Shown here: positions 15,282-23,329 of the stretch, one piece after another
Position numbering within the stretch: the first letter of the stretch is position 1
How the letters are laid out: every line of letters begins with the position of its first letter
Source of the DNA: JBDGPU01 sp042219525
GTDB lineage: Archaea > Halobacteriota > Halobacteria > Halobacteriales > Haloferacaceae
NCBI GenBank assembly: GCA_042219525.1
Contig: JBDGPU010000040.1
Span: 1-25,823 of the forward strand
Direction: 5' to 3'
Length of the DNA stretch: 25,823 nt
Translations under genes and position numbers: made by a program
Notes under the pieces: model-generated
The model's database searches: none
Seen by the model: the letters and a program-made list of their open reading frames with translations, nothing else
Told to the model about the DNA's origin: nothing

Positions 15282-16330
15282 GTCGGATCGTCTCCGTTTC
15301 GGTCCGTCCGTTCGACCTGCCGCTGTCGGAGTCCTTCGAGATCTCGCTAGGGACCCAGCACGAGGCATCGAACCTGCTGGTCACCGTCGAAACTGCCGCG
15401 GGAGTGACGGGCTACGGCGAGGGGTCACCGATCCCGCCGGTGACCGGCGAAACGCAGGGGGCAGCCATCGAGACCGCCCGCGCGATCGCGGAACTCGTCG
15501 ACGGTCGGCCGGTCGAGGCGTATCGCGATCTCGTTGCCGACATACGGGCTGCCTTCCCCGGAATGACGTCGGCGCTGTTCGCCGTCGAAACTGCCGTACT
15601 CGACGCCTACTGTCGCGAACGGAACCTCCCACTTTCGGAACTGTTCGGTGGGCCGCCGCGACCGGTAGAGACCGATATGACCATCCCCATCCTCTCGTCG
15701 GAGAATGCTGCGGAGCGAGCGACCCGGGCCACCGAAAAGAGCTTCGAGCAGTTGAAACTCAAAACCGGGACGGACGTGACCGCGGACGTCGAGCGGACCG
15801 TCGCGGTCGCTGAGGCCGCTCCGGAGGCATCGTTGAAGATCGACGCCAACCAGGGCTGGACGTCGAAGGAGACCGCTCGCTACGCCACCGAAGTGGCTGA
15901 TCGTGGTGTCGACCTCGCCCTGATCGAGCAGCCGGTCCCGAAATCGGACGTCGCTGGCCTCGCACGAACCCGAGATCTCGTTGATGTCCCCATCGCTGCC
16001 GATGAAGCGGTGTTCACGCCGGAGGATGCCGTCCGCGTCGTTCGGGCGGATGCTGCCGACGTGCTCAACGTAAAGCTCGGGAAGTCCGGACCGCTGGCGG
16101 CGGCCGAGATTGCCGCTATCGCCCGCGGCGCTGACCTCGAAGTGATGGTCGGCTGTATGCTGGAGAGCGCGATCGGCATCCACACGAGTGCACACGTCGT
16201 TGCCGGGCTCGGCGGGTTCGATTACGTCGACCTCGACGGAAATCGTCTGCTCGCCGAAGACCTCATCGAGGACGAGGGCCCAGTCCACGATATCTCTGGC
16301 CCGGGGCATGGCGTAATCCCCGAAGAGTAA
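15278..16330 (+). CDS. dgcA: Enolase-superfamily racemase, probable N-acetyl-D-glutamate racemase DgcA
   Basis: The 350-residue protein has the muconate-cycloisomerase-type layout. A capping domain (about 1-125) is followed by a barrel with K160-L-K162, metal ligands D189 (KIDANQGW), E217 (LIEQPV) and D242 (AADEAV), the second acid-base lysine at K266 or K269 (NVKLGKSG), and VGCMLESAIG near 291-300. Lysines on both faces allow 1,1-proton transfer, as in Ala-Glu dipeptide epimerases and N-acyl amino acid racemases. The start at 15278 overlaps the dgcN stop (ATGA), so the two are translated together. With DgcN it would turn N-acetyl-D-glutamate into N-acetyl-L-glutamate. L-Ala-D/L-Glu epimerase is the main alternative. 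All catalytic residues appear intact. Confidence 0.82.
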   Translation: MSRIVSVSVRPFDLPLSESFEISLGTQHEASNLLVTVETAAGVTGYGEGSPIPPVTGETQGAAIETARAIAELVDGRPVEAYRDLVADIRAAFPGMTSALFAVETAVLDAYCRERNLPLSELFGGPPRPVETDMTIPILSSENAAERATRATEKSFEQLKLKTGTDVTADVERTVAVAEAAPEASLKIDANQGWTSKETARYATEVADRGVDLALIEQPVPKSDVAGLARTRDLVDVPIAADEAVFTPEDAVRVVRADAADVLNVKLGKSGPLAAAEIAAIARGADLEVMVGCMLESAIGIHTSAHVVAGLGGFDYVDLDGNRLLAEDLIEDEGPVHDISGPGHGVIPEE

Positions 16331-16398
16331 CGCATTCCGGGAAGGATACCCGTTGCTGTAGGCTGACGCCCTCACTACGCTTCCGCCGTTGTCACGGA

Positions 16399-16431
16399 GG
16401 GAAAGTATATTTCCCCGAACCAACGTGGTTC
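16399..16431 (+). promoter_or_regulatory. Amidase promoter: TATA box inside one palindrome, second palindrome at the start site
   Basis: GGGAAA-GTATA-TTTCCC (16399-16415) is a perfect 17-base palindrome whose centre is the TATA box, located 21-37 bases before the ATG at 16436. Immediately after it, GAACCA-ACG-TGGTTC (16417-16431) is a second perfect inverted repeat, ending four bases before the ATG. A repressor on either would block TBP or the transcription start. Confidence 0.6.
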
Positions 16432-16435
16432 GAAC

Positions 16436-17785
16436 ATGCACACGAGCGAGGCCCGCCTCGCGGCCGCCGTGCGGGCGCTTCGATACGGTGGCGACTCGCC
16501 GTCGACGCTCCGCGACCGTTTCCGGCAGCGCGTCGAGGCCGTCGAGTCCGACGTTCAGGCGTTTGTGCCCGAAGAGAACCGCTGGTCGCGCGTGGCCGCC
16601 CGCGCCGAGGAGGTCGACCAGGACCCGACCCCCCGCGGCTTCGGGACTGACGACGTCGCTGGCGAGGACGCGACGGCGTCGCTTGCGGGCGTGCCCGTCG
16701 GCGTGAAGGACATCTTCAACGTCGACGGCGTGCCGACGCGGGCCGGGTCGTCGCTCCCGCCGTCGGCGTTCGAAGGACCGGAGTCGACGGCGTGGCAGCG
16801 CCTCGAGGACGCGGGCGCCACGATGTTCGGCAAGACGGTAACGACGGAGTTCGCGTACTTCGCCACGGGCCCGACCGCTAACCCACACGACACCGACCGG
16901 ACGCCGGGCGGGTCCTCGAGCGGGTCGGCAGCCGCCGTCGCGGCCGGGGAGGTCCCGCTCGCGCTCGGCACCCAGACCGTCGGCTCCGTGATCCGCCCCG
17001 CCGCCTTCTGCGGCGTCGTCGGCGTCAAGCCCTCCTTCGGTCGGGTTCCCATCGAGGGGGTCGTGCCCGTCTCGCCCTCGCTGGACCACGTCGGGTTCTT
17101 CACGCAGGACGTCGCTGGCGCGCGCCTCGCCGCCGACGTGCTCTGTGACGACTGGACGGCGGTGCCGACGCCGCGCGAGCGCCCGACGCTGGGCGTCCCG
17201 AGCGAGGCGTACGTCGAGCAAGCCGAGGCCGTCGGAATCGAGCGGTTCGAGCGCCAGATCGACGCGCTCGCGGACGCCGGCTACGAGATCGAGCGAACCG
17301 ACGTGCTCGCGGACATCGACGACGTCAACGAGAGCCACCGCCGGCTGATGGCGGCGGAGATGGCGCTGGTCCACCACGAGAACGGGTGGCTCCCCGAGTA
17401 CGAGGACGAGTACGCGCCGGAGACAGTCGAGATGATCGAGGGCGGCGTCGACGTCGAGGCCACGACCATCGGCGACGACCGCGCGCGACGGCTGGACCTG
17501 CGCGAGCGCCTGCACGCCGAGATGGACGTGCACGACGTGGACGTCTGGGTCAGCCCGGCCGCGCCAGGGCCCGCGCCGGAGGGGCTCGACGACACGGGCG
17601 ACCCGACGATGAACCTGCCCTGGACGAATTCGGGGCTCCCGACGGTGACGCTCCCGGTCGACGAGACGGACGATGGGCTCCCGCTCGGGCTCCAGTGTAG
17701 CGCCCGCTTCGGTGCCGACGAGGAACTGCTCGGGTGGGCCGAGCGACTGGCGGACGACCTCGGACTGCTGACCGAGTCGTACTGA
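16436..17785 (+). CDS. Amidase signature family hydrolase
   Basis: The 449-residue protein has the Ser-cisSer-Lys triad of amidase-signature enzymes: K91 in VPVGVKDIF, the cis-Ser near S160 in TPGGSSSGSAAAVAAG, and nucleophile S184 in LGTQTVGSVIRPAAFCG. The ANPHDTDRTPGGSSSG and GVVGVKPSFGRV blocks are intact, and the C-terminus has the usual LPWTNSGLPTVTLPV substrate-pocket strand. It hydrolyses a carboxamide to acid and ammonia; the substrate cannot be read. There are no GatA partners nearby, so a GatA role is unlikely. It converges on the livF end of an ABC importer 24 bases away, which suggests short amides or amino acid amides taken up by that system (inference). It begins at an ATG just after two palindromes. 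Confidence 0.88.
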   Translation: MHTSEARLAAAVRALRYGGDSPSTLRDRFRQRVEAVESDVQAFVPEENRWSRVAARAEEVDQDPTPRGFGTDDVAGEDATASLAGVPVGVKDIFNVDGVPTRAGSSLPPSAFEGPESTAWQRLEDAGATMFGKTVTTEFAYFATGPTANPHDTDRTPGGSSSGSAAAVAAGEVPLALGTQTVGSVIRPAAFCGVVGVKPSFGRVPIEGVVPVSPSLDHVGFFTQDVAGARLAADVLCDDWTAVPTPRERPTLGVPSEAYVEQAEAVGIERFERQIDALADAGYEIERTDVLADIDDVNESHRRLMAAEMALVHHENGWLPEYEDEYAPETVEMIEGGVDVEATTIGDDRARRLDLRERLHAEMDVHDVDVWVSPAAPGPAPEGLDDTGDPTMNLPWTNSGLPTVTLPVDETDDGLPLGLQCSARFGADEELLGWAERLADDLGLLTESY

Positions 17786-17809
17786 GAGGAGTCGCCGGCG
17801 AAGTCGCCC

Positions 17810-18532
17810 TCAGTCGGCGCCCGCGCCGCCGACGGAGAGGTACTCCTCCAGCAGGTCCTCGCGCTCGTTCAGCTCCTCGACGGTGCCCTCCCAGGCGTTC
17901 GCTCCCTTGTCGATGATGTAAGCGCGCTCGGCGAGGTCGAGCGCGAAGTCGACGTTCTGCTCGGTGATGATCACGGCGACGTCGTCCTCGACGACCTCCG
18001 AGAGGACGTCGTAGAGGTCGTCGACGATGACCGGAGCGAGCCCTTCCGTCGGTTCGTCGAGCAGGAGCAGGTCCGGGTTCTGAATGAGCGCCCGCGCGAC
18101 CGACAGCATCTGCTGTTCGCCGCCCGAGAGGTTGCGCCCGGGCTGGTCACGGAGTTCGTCGAGGATCGGGAACACGTCGTACATCTCCTCGATCGGTCGC
18201 GGGTCGCGCCCCTGCGCCATGTTGTGCGCGACCTGCATGTTCTCCTCGACGGTGAGCGTCGGGAAGATCCGCCGCTCCTCGGGCACGAGCTTGATCCCGA
18301 GATTGGAGATGCCGTCGACGGACTTGCCGGAGATGTCCTCGTCGCGGTAGCTGATGGCGCCTTCCCGTCGTGGGATCGTGCCCGTAATCGTCCGGAGCGT
18401 GGTCGTCTTGCCCGCCCCGTTCCGGCCGAGCAGCGCGACGACCTCGTTGCCCTCGACGTCGATGTCGAGGTCGAACAGGACGTGGCTGTTGCCGTAGAAG
18501 GCGTTCACGTCCTCGAGTTCGAGCATGGTCAT
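17810..18532 (-). CDS. livF: ABC transporter ATP-binding protein, LivF type
   Basis: The 240-residue ATPase has Walker A GRNGAGKTT (36-44), signature LSGGEQQ (136-142), Walker B LLLLDEP (156-162) and the switch histidine position replaced by a TEQN motif (VIITEQNVDFAL), which is usual in LivF. It is the last gene of the minus-strand arm livH-livG-livF, and its ATG overlaps the livG stop by four bases. It supplies one of the two cytoplasmic ATPases of a branched-chain amino acid, urea or amide importer. The substrate class is not readable from the ATPase. An ATG two codons later is a possible alternative start. Confidence 0.9.
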   Translation of the reverse strand: MTMLELEDVNAFYGNSHVLFDLDIDVEGNEVVALLGRNGAGKTTTLRTITGTIPRREGAISYRDEDISGKSVDGISNLGIKLVPEERRIFPTLTVEENMQVAHNMAQGRDPRPIEEMYDVFPILDELRDQPGRNLSGGEQQMLSVARALIQNPDLLLLDEPTEGLAPVIVDDLYDVLSEVVEDDVAVIITEQNVDFALDLAERAYIIDKGANAWEGTVEELNEREDLLEEYLSVGGAGAD

Positions 18533-19428
18533 GCAGACTCACCTCCGTCGCCGGCGACGTCCGCATTCCCACCGTCGCCGGCGACGTCCGCATCCCCACC
18601 GTCGCTGGCGACGTCCGCGTCCTCGTCTGCACCGGCGATCTCCGCGTCCAGTTCCTCCCCTTCGTCCAGGCCGAGGTAGGCTTCCCGGACGCGTTCGTCG
18701 GCGATCACCTCCGCAGGTGGGCCGTCGGCGATGAGTTGCCCGCCGTCGAGCACGAGGATGCGGTCGGAGATCCCGAGCACGACCTCCATGTCGTGTTCCG
18801 TCACGACGAACGTCGTGTCGGTCTCCTCGTCGAGTCGCTCGATGAGTTCGACCATTCGGCGCGTCTCCGTCGCGTTCATCCCGGCGGTCGGCTCGTCGAG
18901 CAGGACGACCGACGGGTCCGTGCCGATAGCCAGCGCGATTTCGACCTTTCGTTTGTCGCCGTGGGAGAGGTTCTCGCATTTCGTCTCGGCGACCTCCTCG
19001 AGGCCGATCAGTTCGATGACCTCCCACGCGCCTTCGGTGAGCTCCGGGTCCTGACTCGTAACTGCGGTGAGGTCGAGGGTGCGGTTCTCCCGGCTGATCC
19101 GGGCGATTCGGAGGTTCTCGAGGACGGTGAGCCCCTCGAACACGTTGTTGATCTGGAACCCTCGGGAGAGCCCGAGGTTGGCGATGGCGTGAGCCGAGCG
19201 GTCCGTGATGTCGATCATGTCGCCGCCGTCGCGTTCGCGGAGCTGGACGGTCCCGCTCGTCGGTTCCAGCCGGCCGGTGAGCAGGTTGTACAGCGTCGTC
19301 TTCCCGGCCCCGTTCGGGCCGATGATGCTCGTGATCTCGTCGGATTGCACCTCGACGCTGACGTCGTCGACGGCGACGAGGCGACCGAACTGCCGTCGCA
19401 GGTCGTCGGTTTCGAGCACCGTGCTCAT
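18529..19428 (-). CDS. livG: ABC transporter ATP-binding protein, LivG type, with repetitive acidic tail
   Basis: The 299-residue ATPase has Walker A GPNGAGKTT (37-45), the LivG-type RGFQINNVFEGLTVLENL loop (about 89-106), signature LSHGDKRKVEIALAI (154-168), Walker B VVLLDEP (174-180) and VTEHDMEVVLGI with the switch histidine. The core ends near residue 253. The last 35 or so residues are an Asp/Gly/Ala-rich tail with three copies of a nine-residue unit (DADVASDGG-like) encoded by 27-bp repeats. The tail is beyond the normal length of the family. Start and stop overlap livH and livF by four bases each, giving a tightly coupled operon. Confidence 0.9.
   Translation of the reverse strand: MSTVLETDDLRRQFGRLVAVDDVSVEVQSDEITSIIGPNGAGKTTLYNLLTGRLEPTSGTVQLRERDGGDMIDITDRSAHAIANLGLSRGFQINNVFEGLTVLENLRIARISRENRTLDLTAVTSQDPELTEGAWEVIELIGLEEVAETKCENLSHGDKRKVEIALAIGTDPSVVLLDEPTAGMNATETRRMVELIERLDEETDTTFVVTEHDMEVVLGISDRILVLDGGQLIADGPPAEVIADERVREAYLGLDEGEELDAEIAGADEDADVASDGGDADVAGDGGNADVAGDGGESA
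18545..18625 (-). repeat. Three in-frame 27-bp repeats in the livG 3' end
   Basis: Units start at 18545, 18572 and 18599 and are nearly identical (plus strand CCGTCGCCGGCGACGTCCGC in the first two; the third varies at several bases). Each encodes nine residues of the form N/D-A-D-V-A-G/S-D-G-G, so copy number can change without breaking the frame. Confidence 0.85.
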
Positions 19429-20303
19429 GTTGCGGCACCTCCGAAGAGGCCCTCGGGCTTCACCAGGAGGACGACGATCATCGCGAGGAAGGGGACGAGC
19501 TGGCCCGCGCCGGCGACGACGAGGCTGCCGACGGCGATGGAGATGCCGACGAGATACGCGCCGACGAAGGCCCCGCCGAAGGATCCGAGGCCCCCGATGA
19601 CGGCGATGACGAAGGCGTTGATGATGACCTTGTTCCCGAGTGCCGACGTGACCGACTGCGTGGGGGCGGCGAGGGCCCCGCCGAGCCCGGCCAGCGCCGC
19701 GCCGACGAAGAAGACGAGCGTGTAGAGTCGCGGGACGTTCACACCCATCAGCGCCGCCATGTCACGGTCGGAGGAGGTCGCCCGCACGAGTCGCCCGATG
19801 TTCGTCCGCCGGAGCACGACGAAGATCGCCGCCAGCACGACGATGGACATCAGGATGACGAACCCGCGGTACGCCGGCAGCGAGAGGCTCTGCGTGATGG
19901 TGATGTCGAACCGGAGCGACGCCGGCGGGCTGACGACGCTCTGGCCGGACCCGAAGATGAACCGGACCACGTCGGTCAACATCAACACGAACGCGAACGT
20001 CAAGAGCAGCTGATCCAGCGGTTCGCGGTCGTAGACCCGCCGGATGAACCCTGCCTCGAGGGCAGCGCCCACGATGCCGACGCCGACGGTCGCGGCCACG
20101 AGTCCGAGCCAGAAGCCGCCGGAGATAGCCTTTATCGCGACCACGCCGATGTACGCACCGATCATGTATAGCACGCCGTGTGTGAAGTTCAACACGTCCA
20201 GCACCCCGAATATCAGGCTCAATCCGACCGCGATGAGAAACAACCGGGCACCGATGGAGAGGCCGGTGATTATCTGGTCGAAGACCAACCCTTGCGTTAC
20301 CAT
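19425..20303 (-). CDS. livH: ABC transporter permease, LivH type
   Basis: The 292-residue permease has about eight hydrophobic segments and family blocks: QIITGLSIGARLFLIAVGLS (about 9-28), VLDVLNFTHGVLYMIGAYIG (about 33-52), the RREPLDQLLLTF-like segment (YDREPLDQLLLTFAFVLM), and RATSSDRDMAALMGVNVPRL (about 194-213), the EAA-type loop that contacts the ATPases. The start at 20303 (MVTQGLVFDQ) is chosen over a far-upstream in-frame start (20432) because a GGTTTAATC box lies 23-31 bases before it, and the extension would run into the divergent gene's promoter. It is the first gene of the minus-strand arm. Confidence 0.9.
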   Translation of the reverse strand: MVTQGLVFDQIITGLSIGARLFLIAVGLSLIFGVLDVLNFTHGVLYMIGAYIGVVAIKAISGGFWLGLVAATVGVGIVGAALEAGFIRRVYDREPLDQLLLTFAFVLMLTDVVRFIFGSGQSVVSPPASLRFDITITQSLSLPAYRGFVILMSIVVLAAIFVVLRRTNIGRLVRATSSDRDMAALMGVNVPRLYTLVFFVGAALAGLGGALAAPTQSVTSALGNKVIINAFVIAVIGGLGSFGGAFVGAYLVGISIAVGSLVVAGAGQLVPFLAMIVVLLVKPEGLFGGAAT

Positions 20304-20430
20304 ACCAAACGAAACCGTAACCCGATGATTAAACCTTACGACAGTGACAGCGTGGAGGGCCGCCCGTGGGAGTGTGAAAATCGCGAGTGACGCAGGATTT
20401 TTATAGTGTATTACCATTAGGGACCTTACC
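20304..20430. promoter_or_regulatory. Divergent promoter region of the ABC importer
   Basis: The 127-base gap separates livH (minus) from the binding-protein gene (plus). On the minus strand GGTTTAATC (about 20325-20333) sits 23-31 bases before the ATG at 20303. On the plus strand TTTTTATAG (20398-20406) sits 25-33 bases before the ATG at 20431. Both suggest leaderless messages, so one regulator could control both arms. No perfect palindrome was noticed. Confidence 0.6.
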
Positions 20431-21786
20431 ATGTCCGACGGTCACAAGGGTCACAACAAGGGGTACTTCGGTGAGAACGCGGGATTGAATCGTCGTAGCT
20501 TCCTCGCAGCAGCTGGCACTGGTGCGAGCGCTGCGGTTGCCGGTTGTTCCGGTCTCGGGGGTGGCGGCGACAGCGGGCCGATCAAGATCGGGGGCGTCTA
20601 CCTGCTCTCGGGGATCGCACAGGCCCTCGGGACGTCGTCGGCGAACGCCGCCAAGGCGGCGGTCAGCGCGATCAACGACAACGGCGGTATCAACGGCCGG
20701 CAGGTCGAGTTCCAGGCTCGCGACCACGGGAGCAACCCGCAGCAGACGATCAAGAGCATGGTGCAGGAGTTCGGGGCCGACGTGATGGTCGGACTCACCT
20801 CCTCGGGGGTGACGCTGAACTCCGCACCCACTATCGAGTCGCTGGGCGTGCCGTTCACGCTCACCGACATCGGGACCCCGTACATCACGGAGTACGATAC
20901 GGAGGCGTACGGGAACTACTACGAATCGGACTCCGGCAAGGCAGCGTTCACGCCGAACATGTTCCGGACGAACGCGAACACGTCCATCATGACGTACGCC
21001 ATCGCGAAGTTCATCAAGGAGGAGTACGGCGCGATGAAGGTCGCGAACATGGGGCCGGACTACGCGTACGGCCACCAGACCTGGGAATACTTCAAGGCGT
21101 ACTCCGAGGGGCTCGGTGTCGACCACGAGTACGTGGCCAGCGAGTTCCCGTCGCTGGGCGCCAGCGACATGACGCCGCAGATCAACTCCGTGTTGAGTGC
21201 GGACCCCGACATCGTGTTCACGAGCTTCTGGGCCGGCGACACGACGACGTTCATCTCGCAGGCCGCCGACCAGGGCCTCTTCGACCAGGTCGAGGACGTG
21301 TTCGACACTATCGGCGCCGACCCGACAGTGTACAAGGCGCTCGGGGACACGACGCCGGAGGGAATCCATATGTCCGGCTGGTACTGGCCCACCGCCTACG
21401 ACAACCAGTACAACGACGCGTTCCTCGAGAAGTACAAGTCGATGTTCAAAGACGAGAACACGCCGAGCGTCCCCGGGTTCACCGGCGGAAGCACGTGGGC
21501 GGCGATCAAGACCTACAAGCAGGTCATCGAGGCGGCCGGCTCCACGAACGCCGACGACATCATCTCCGAGATGGAAGGGTTCACGCTCGAGGAGGACCCC
21601 CGTGGCCCGACGACGCTCAAACCGAAGAGCCACCAGGCGTCCGCGCCCACCGTCATCGGCGAAACGAGCTTCGACGCTGACGTCCCGTACGACGGTGCCG
21701 GGCTCGCGAACACGCAGACGTACACCCTCTCGCGCAGCAAGGCGAAGGAACTCCTGAAGGGGAGTGGGCTCGGCCCCGGTGTGTAG
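20431..21786 (+). CDS. ABC transporter substrate-binding lipoprotein (LivK/urea-amide binding type) with Tat signal
   Basis: The 451-residue protein opens with a Tat signal: twin arginine R21-R22 in LNRRSFLAAAGTGASAAVAG, then lipobox cysteine C39 followed by a GLGGGGDSG spacer. It is thus exported folded and anchored by a lipid. The rest is a type I periplasmic-binding fold: IKIGGVYLLSGIAQALGTSS (about 51-70), then INGRQVEFQARDHGSNPQQT and later lobes including GYFxxYAYGHQTWEYFK-like and SGWYWPTAYDNQYNDAFLEK. This places it with branched-chain amino acid, urea and short-chain amide binding proteins. The ligand cannot be fixed by eye. livM starts directly after its stop. Confidence 0.9.
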   Translation: MSDGHKGHNKGYFGENAGLNRRSFLAAAGTGASAAVAGCSGLGGGGDSGPIKIGGVYLLSGIAQALGTSSANAAKAAVSAINDNGGINGRQVEFQARDHGSNPQQTIKSMVQEFGADVMVGLTSSGVTLNSAPTIESLGVPFTLTDIGTPYITEYDTEAYGNYYESDSGKAAFTPNMFRTNANTSIMTYAIAKFIKEEYGAMKVANMGPDYAYGHQTWEYFKAYSEGLGVDHEYVASEFPSLGASDMTPQINSVLSADPDIVFTSFWAGDTTTFISQAADQGLFDQVEDVFDTIGADPTVYKALGDTTPEGIHMSGWYWPTAYDNQYNDAFLEKYKSMFKDENTPSVPGFTGGSTWAAIKTYKQVIEAAGSTNADDIISEMEGFTLEEDPRGPTTLKPKSHQASAPTVIGETSFDADVPYDGAGLANTQTYTLSRSKAKELLKGSGLGPGV

Positions 21787-22974
21787 ATGCATTCGAGTGT
21801 CACCGAACGCCTGTTCGCGAGCGATAACCGGACGGAACTCGCCGGCCTCGGCGTCGCCGCGCTCCTGGTCGCCCCCCTCGTTCTGGGGCCGTTCCAGACG
21901 GGGCTGCTAGCGGAGACGCTCGCGTTCGCCGTCTTTGCCTCGGCGTTCAACCTGCTGTACGGCTACACCGGGCTGCTCTCGTTCGGCCACGCGATGTTCG
22001 TCGCCGTCTCCGGCTACACGGTCGCGAAGACGGTCCAGCAGGTCGCACCGGCGCTCGGGTTCCCCGAGCTGTTCGGCGGCGCGAGCGTGCTCGCGACGTG
22101 GGTGCTCGCGCTCGTCCTCGGCACCCTCGCCGCGGCACTACTCGGCGTCTTCGTCGGCTACCTCTCGGTCCGGCTGGAGGAGATCTACTTCGCGATGATC
22201 ACGCTCTCGTTCAGCATGGCGATCTACGTCATCGTGAATCAGGACATCATCGGGAGCGCCCTCAAGGCCGTGGGCATCGGCGACGGGACGTTCACCAACG
22301 GCTCCGACGGGCTCACGTTCATCCTCGGGGAGGTGAACCTTTTCGGGCTGGAGTTCCGGATGGTCGACATCGCCAACCCGTCCGCGTACTACATCGCGAC
22401 GGTGGTCGTGTTTGCCGTGGCGATGTACGCACTCTACCGGATCGTGAACTCCCCGTTCGGGACGACCTGTGAGGCGATCCGAGAGAACCCGGAGCGAGCA
22501 CGTGCCCTCGGCATCAACACACGCTTCCACTCGTGGATGACGTTCATCTTCTCCGGGGCGTTCTCCGGACTGGCGGGGGCAGTAATGATCCCGCTGTTCA
22601 CGAACGTCAACCCGAGCTACGCCTACTGGACGTTCTCCGCGGAGCCGGTCATCATGACCGTCATCGGCGGGCCGTACGCGTTCCTCGGCCCGCTGGTCGG
22701 TGCGTTCAGCTACGAGTACCTGCGCTGGTTCATCAGCCAGTTCCCGCTGCTGGAGACGTACTGGCAGTTCAGCTTCGGGTTCCTGCTATTGGTCGTCGTG
22801 CTGTTCTTCGATAACGGCGTCTACGGCGGGCTCGAACGGTTCTCGGTGTGGCTCTCGGTCGCCACCGAACGCTACCACGCCGACGGGGTCTCGGGCGTCA
22901 GCGCGTTCGCTCAGGAAACCCTCGACGAGTGGATCCAGGCGCTCAGAGGGCAGGTCACGGACCTCGCTCGCTGA
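21787..22974 (+). CDS. livM: ABC transporter permease, LivM type
   Basis: The 395-residue permease shows LivM hallmarks: AFNLLYGYTGLLSFGHAMFV (about 53-72), the RLEEIYFAMITLSFSMAIYV segment, the SPFGTTCEAIRENPERARAL loop (about 222-241) that docks on the ATPases, and VNPSYAYWTFSAEPVIMTVI with GGPYAFLGPLVGAF near 275-310. It has about nine to ten membrane segments. The last 45 residues form a polar amphipathic tail not needed for the fold. It begins immediately after the binding-protein stop codon, so the two form the plus-strand arm. The full importer needs livH, livG and livF from the other arm. Confidence 0.9.
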   Translation: MHSSVTERLFASDNRTELAGLGVAALLVAPLVLGPFQTGLLAETLAFAVFASAFNLLYGYTGLLSFGHAMFVAVSGYTVAKTVQQVAPALGFPELFGGASVLATWVLALVLGTLAAALLGVFVGYLSVRLEEIYFAMITLSFSMAIYVIVNQDIIGSALKAVGIGDGTFTNGSDGLTFILGEVNLFGLEFRMVDIANPSAYYIATVVVFAVAMYALYRIVNSPFGTTCEAIRENPERARALGINTRFHSWMTFIFSGAFSGLAGAVMIPLFTNVNPSYAYWTFSAEPVIMTVIGGPYAFLGPLVGAFSYEYLRWFISQFPLLETYWQFSFGFLLLVVVLFFDNGVYGGLERFSVWLSVATERYHADGVSGVSAFAQETLDEWIQALRGQVTDLAR

Positions 22975-23064
22975 GGCCGGCATCGTTTCTCCGACATTTT
23001 CCTCCTCGCTCAGGGTGCTCGGCAATCATCTACTTGCCCGTCGCCGCCGAAATTGGGGGCACGC

Positions 23065-23241
23065 ATGGCCGAAGTCCTGATCCACACACGGGACGACGAG
23101 GTAGAGGAGTACAGCGCCGACGAGATCGAGATGACCGACCGCTACTGCCGAACGACGAAACACGAGCAGGGCGAGCGGATCGTCCGCCACATACCTCACG
23201 AGCGCGTCTACGAAATTCGGGACCGGATAAGCCCCTCGTAG
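23065..23241 (+). CDS. Small acidic protein of unknown function
   Basis: The 58-residue product starts MAEVLIHTRDDEVEEYSADE and continues EIEMTDRYCRTTKHEQGER and VRHIPHERVYEIRDRIS. The alternating strands with charged residues look like a compact beta-sheet protein, and codon use is normal for the genome. The ATG at 23065 is preferred over an in-frame TTG four codons earlier. I do not recognise the family. A perfect 8-bp hairpin follows 12 bases after the stop, which supports the transcript end. Antisense minus-strand coding through this stretch gives an implausible Arg-rich sequence. Confidence 0.6.
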   Translation: MAEVLIHTRDDEVEEYSADEIEMTDRYCRTTKHEQGERIVRHIPHERVYEIRDRISPS

Positions 23242-23252
23242 TCGGCGGTATC

Positions 23253-23277
23253 ACGTCGCCCCGATAAACGGCGACGT
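23253..23277 (+). terminator. Hairpin downstream of the small protein gene
   Basis: ACGTCGCC (23253-23260) pairs perfectly with GGCGACGT (23270-23277) across a nine-base loop, starting 12 bases after the stop at 23241. Only a short CTT follows, so it is a candidate terminator or 3'-end stabiliser rather than a classical one. Confidence 0.4.
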
Positions 23278-23329
23278 CTTCGCTGCCATCTTCACGATCG
23301 TCGAGGTCGGCGTCGTCGTTGCTGTCGAC

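Noticed and set aside
15425..17533. 702-codon minus-strand open frame spanning dgcA and the amidase
   Set aside because: Both plus-strand genes have intact catalytic motifs. The minus frame crosses the amidase promoter and gives low-complexity Arg/Asp/Val sequence.
16436..17785. Amidase as GatA of the tRNA amidotransferase
   Set aside because: No gatB or gatC neighbour, and the context is transport and amino acid catabolism. A general amidase fits better.
16436..17785. Amidase as the missing N-acetyl-L-glutamate deacetylase of the dgc route
   Set aside because: It has its own promoter with separate palindromes, and amidase-signature enzymes usually cleave primary amides or anilides rather than N-acetyl amino acids. 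Possible but unsupported.
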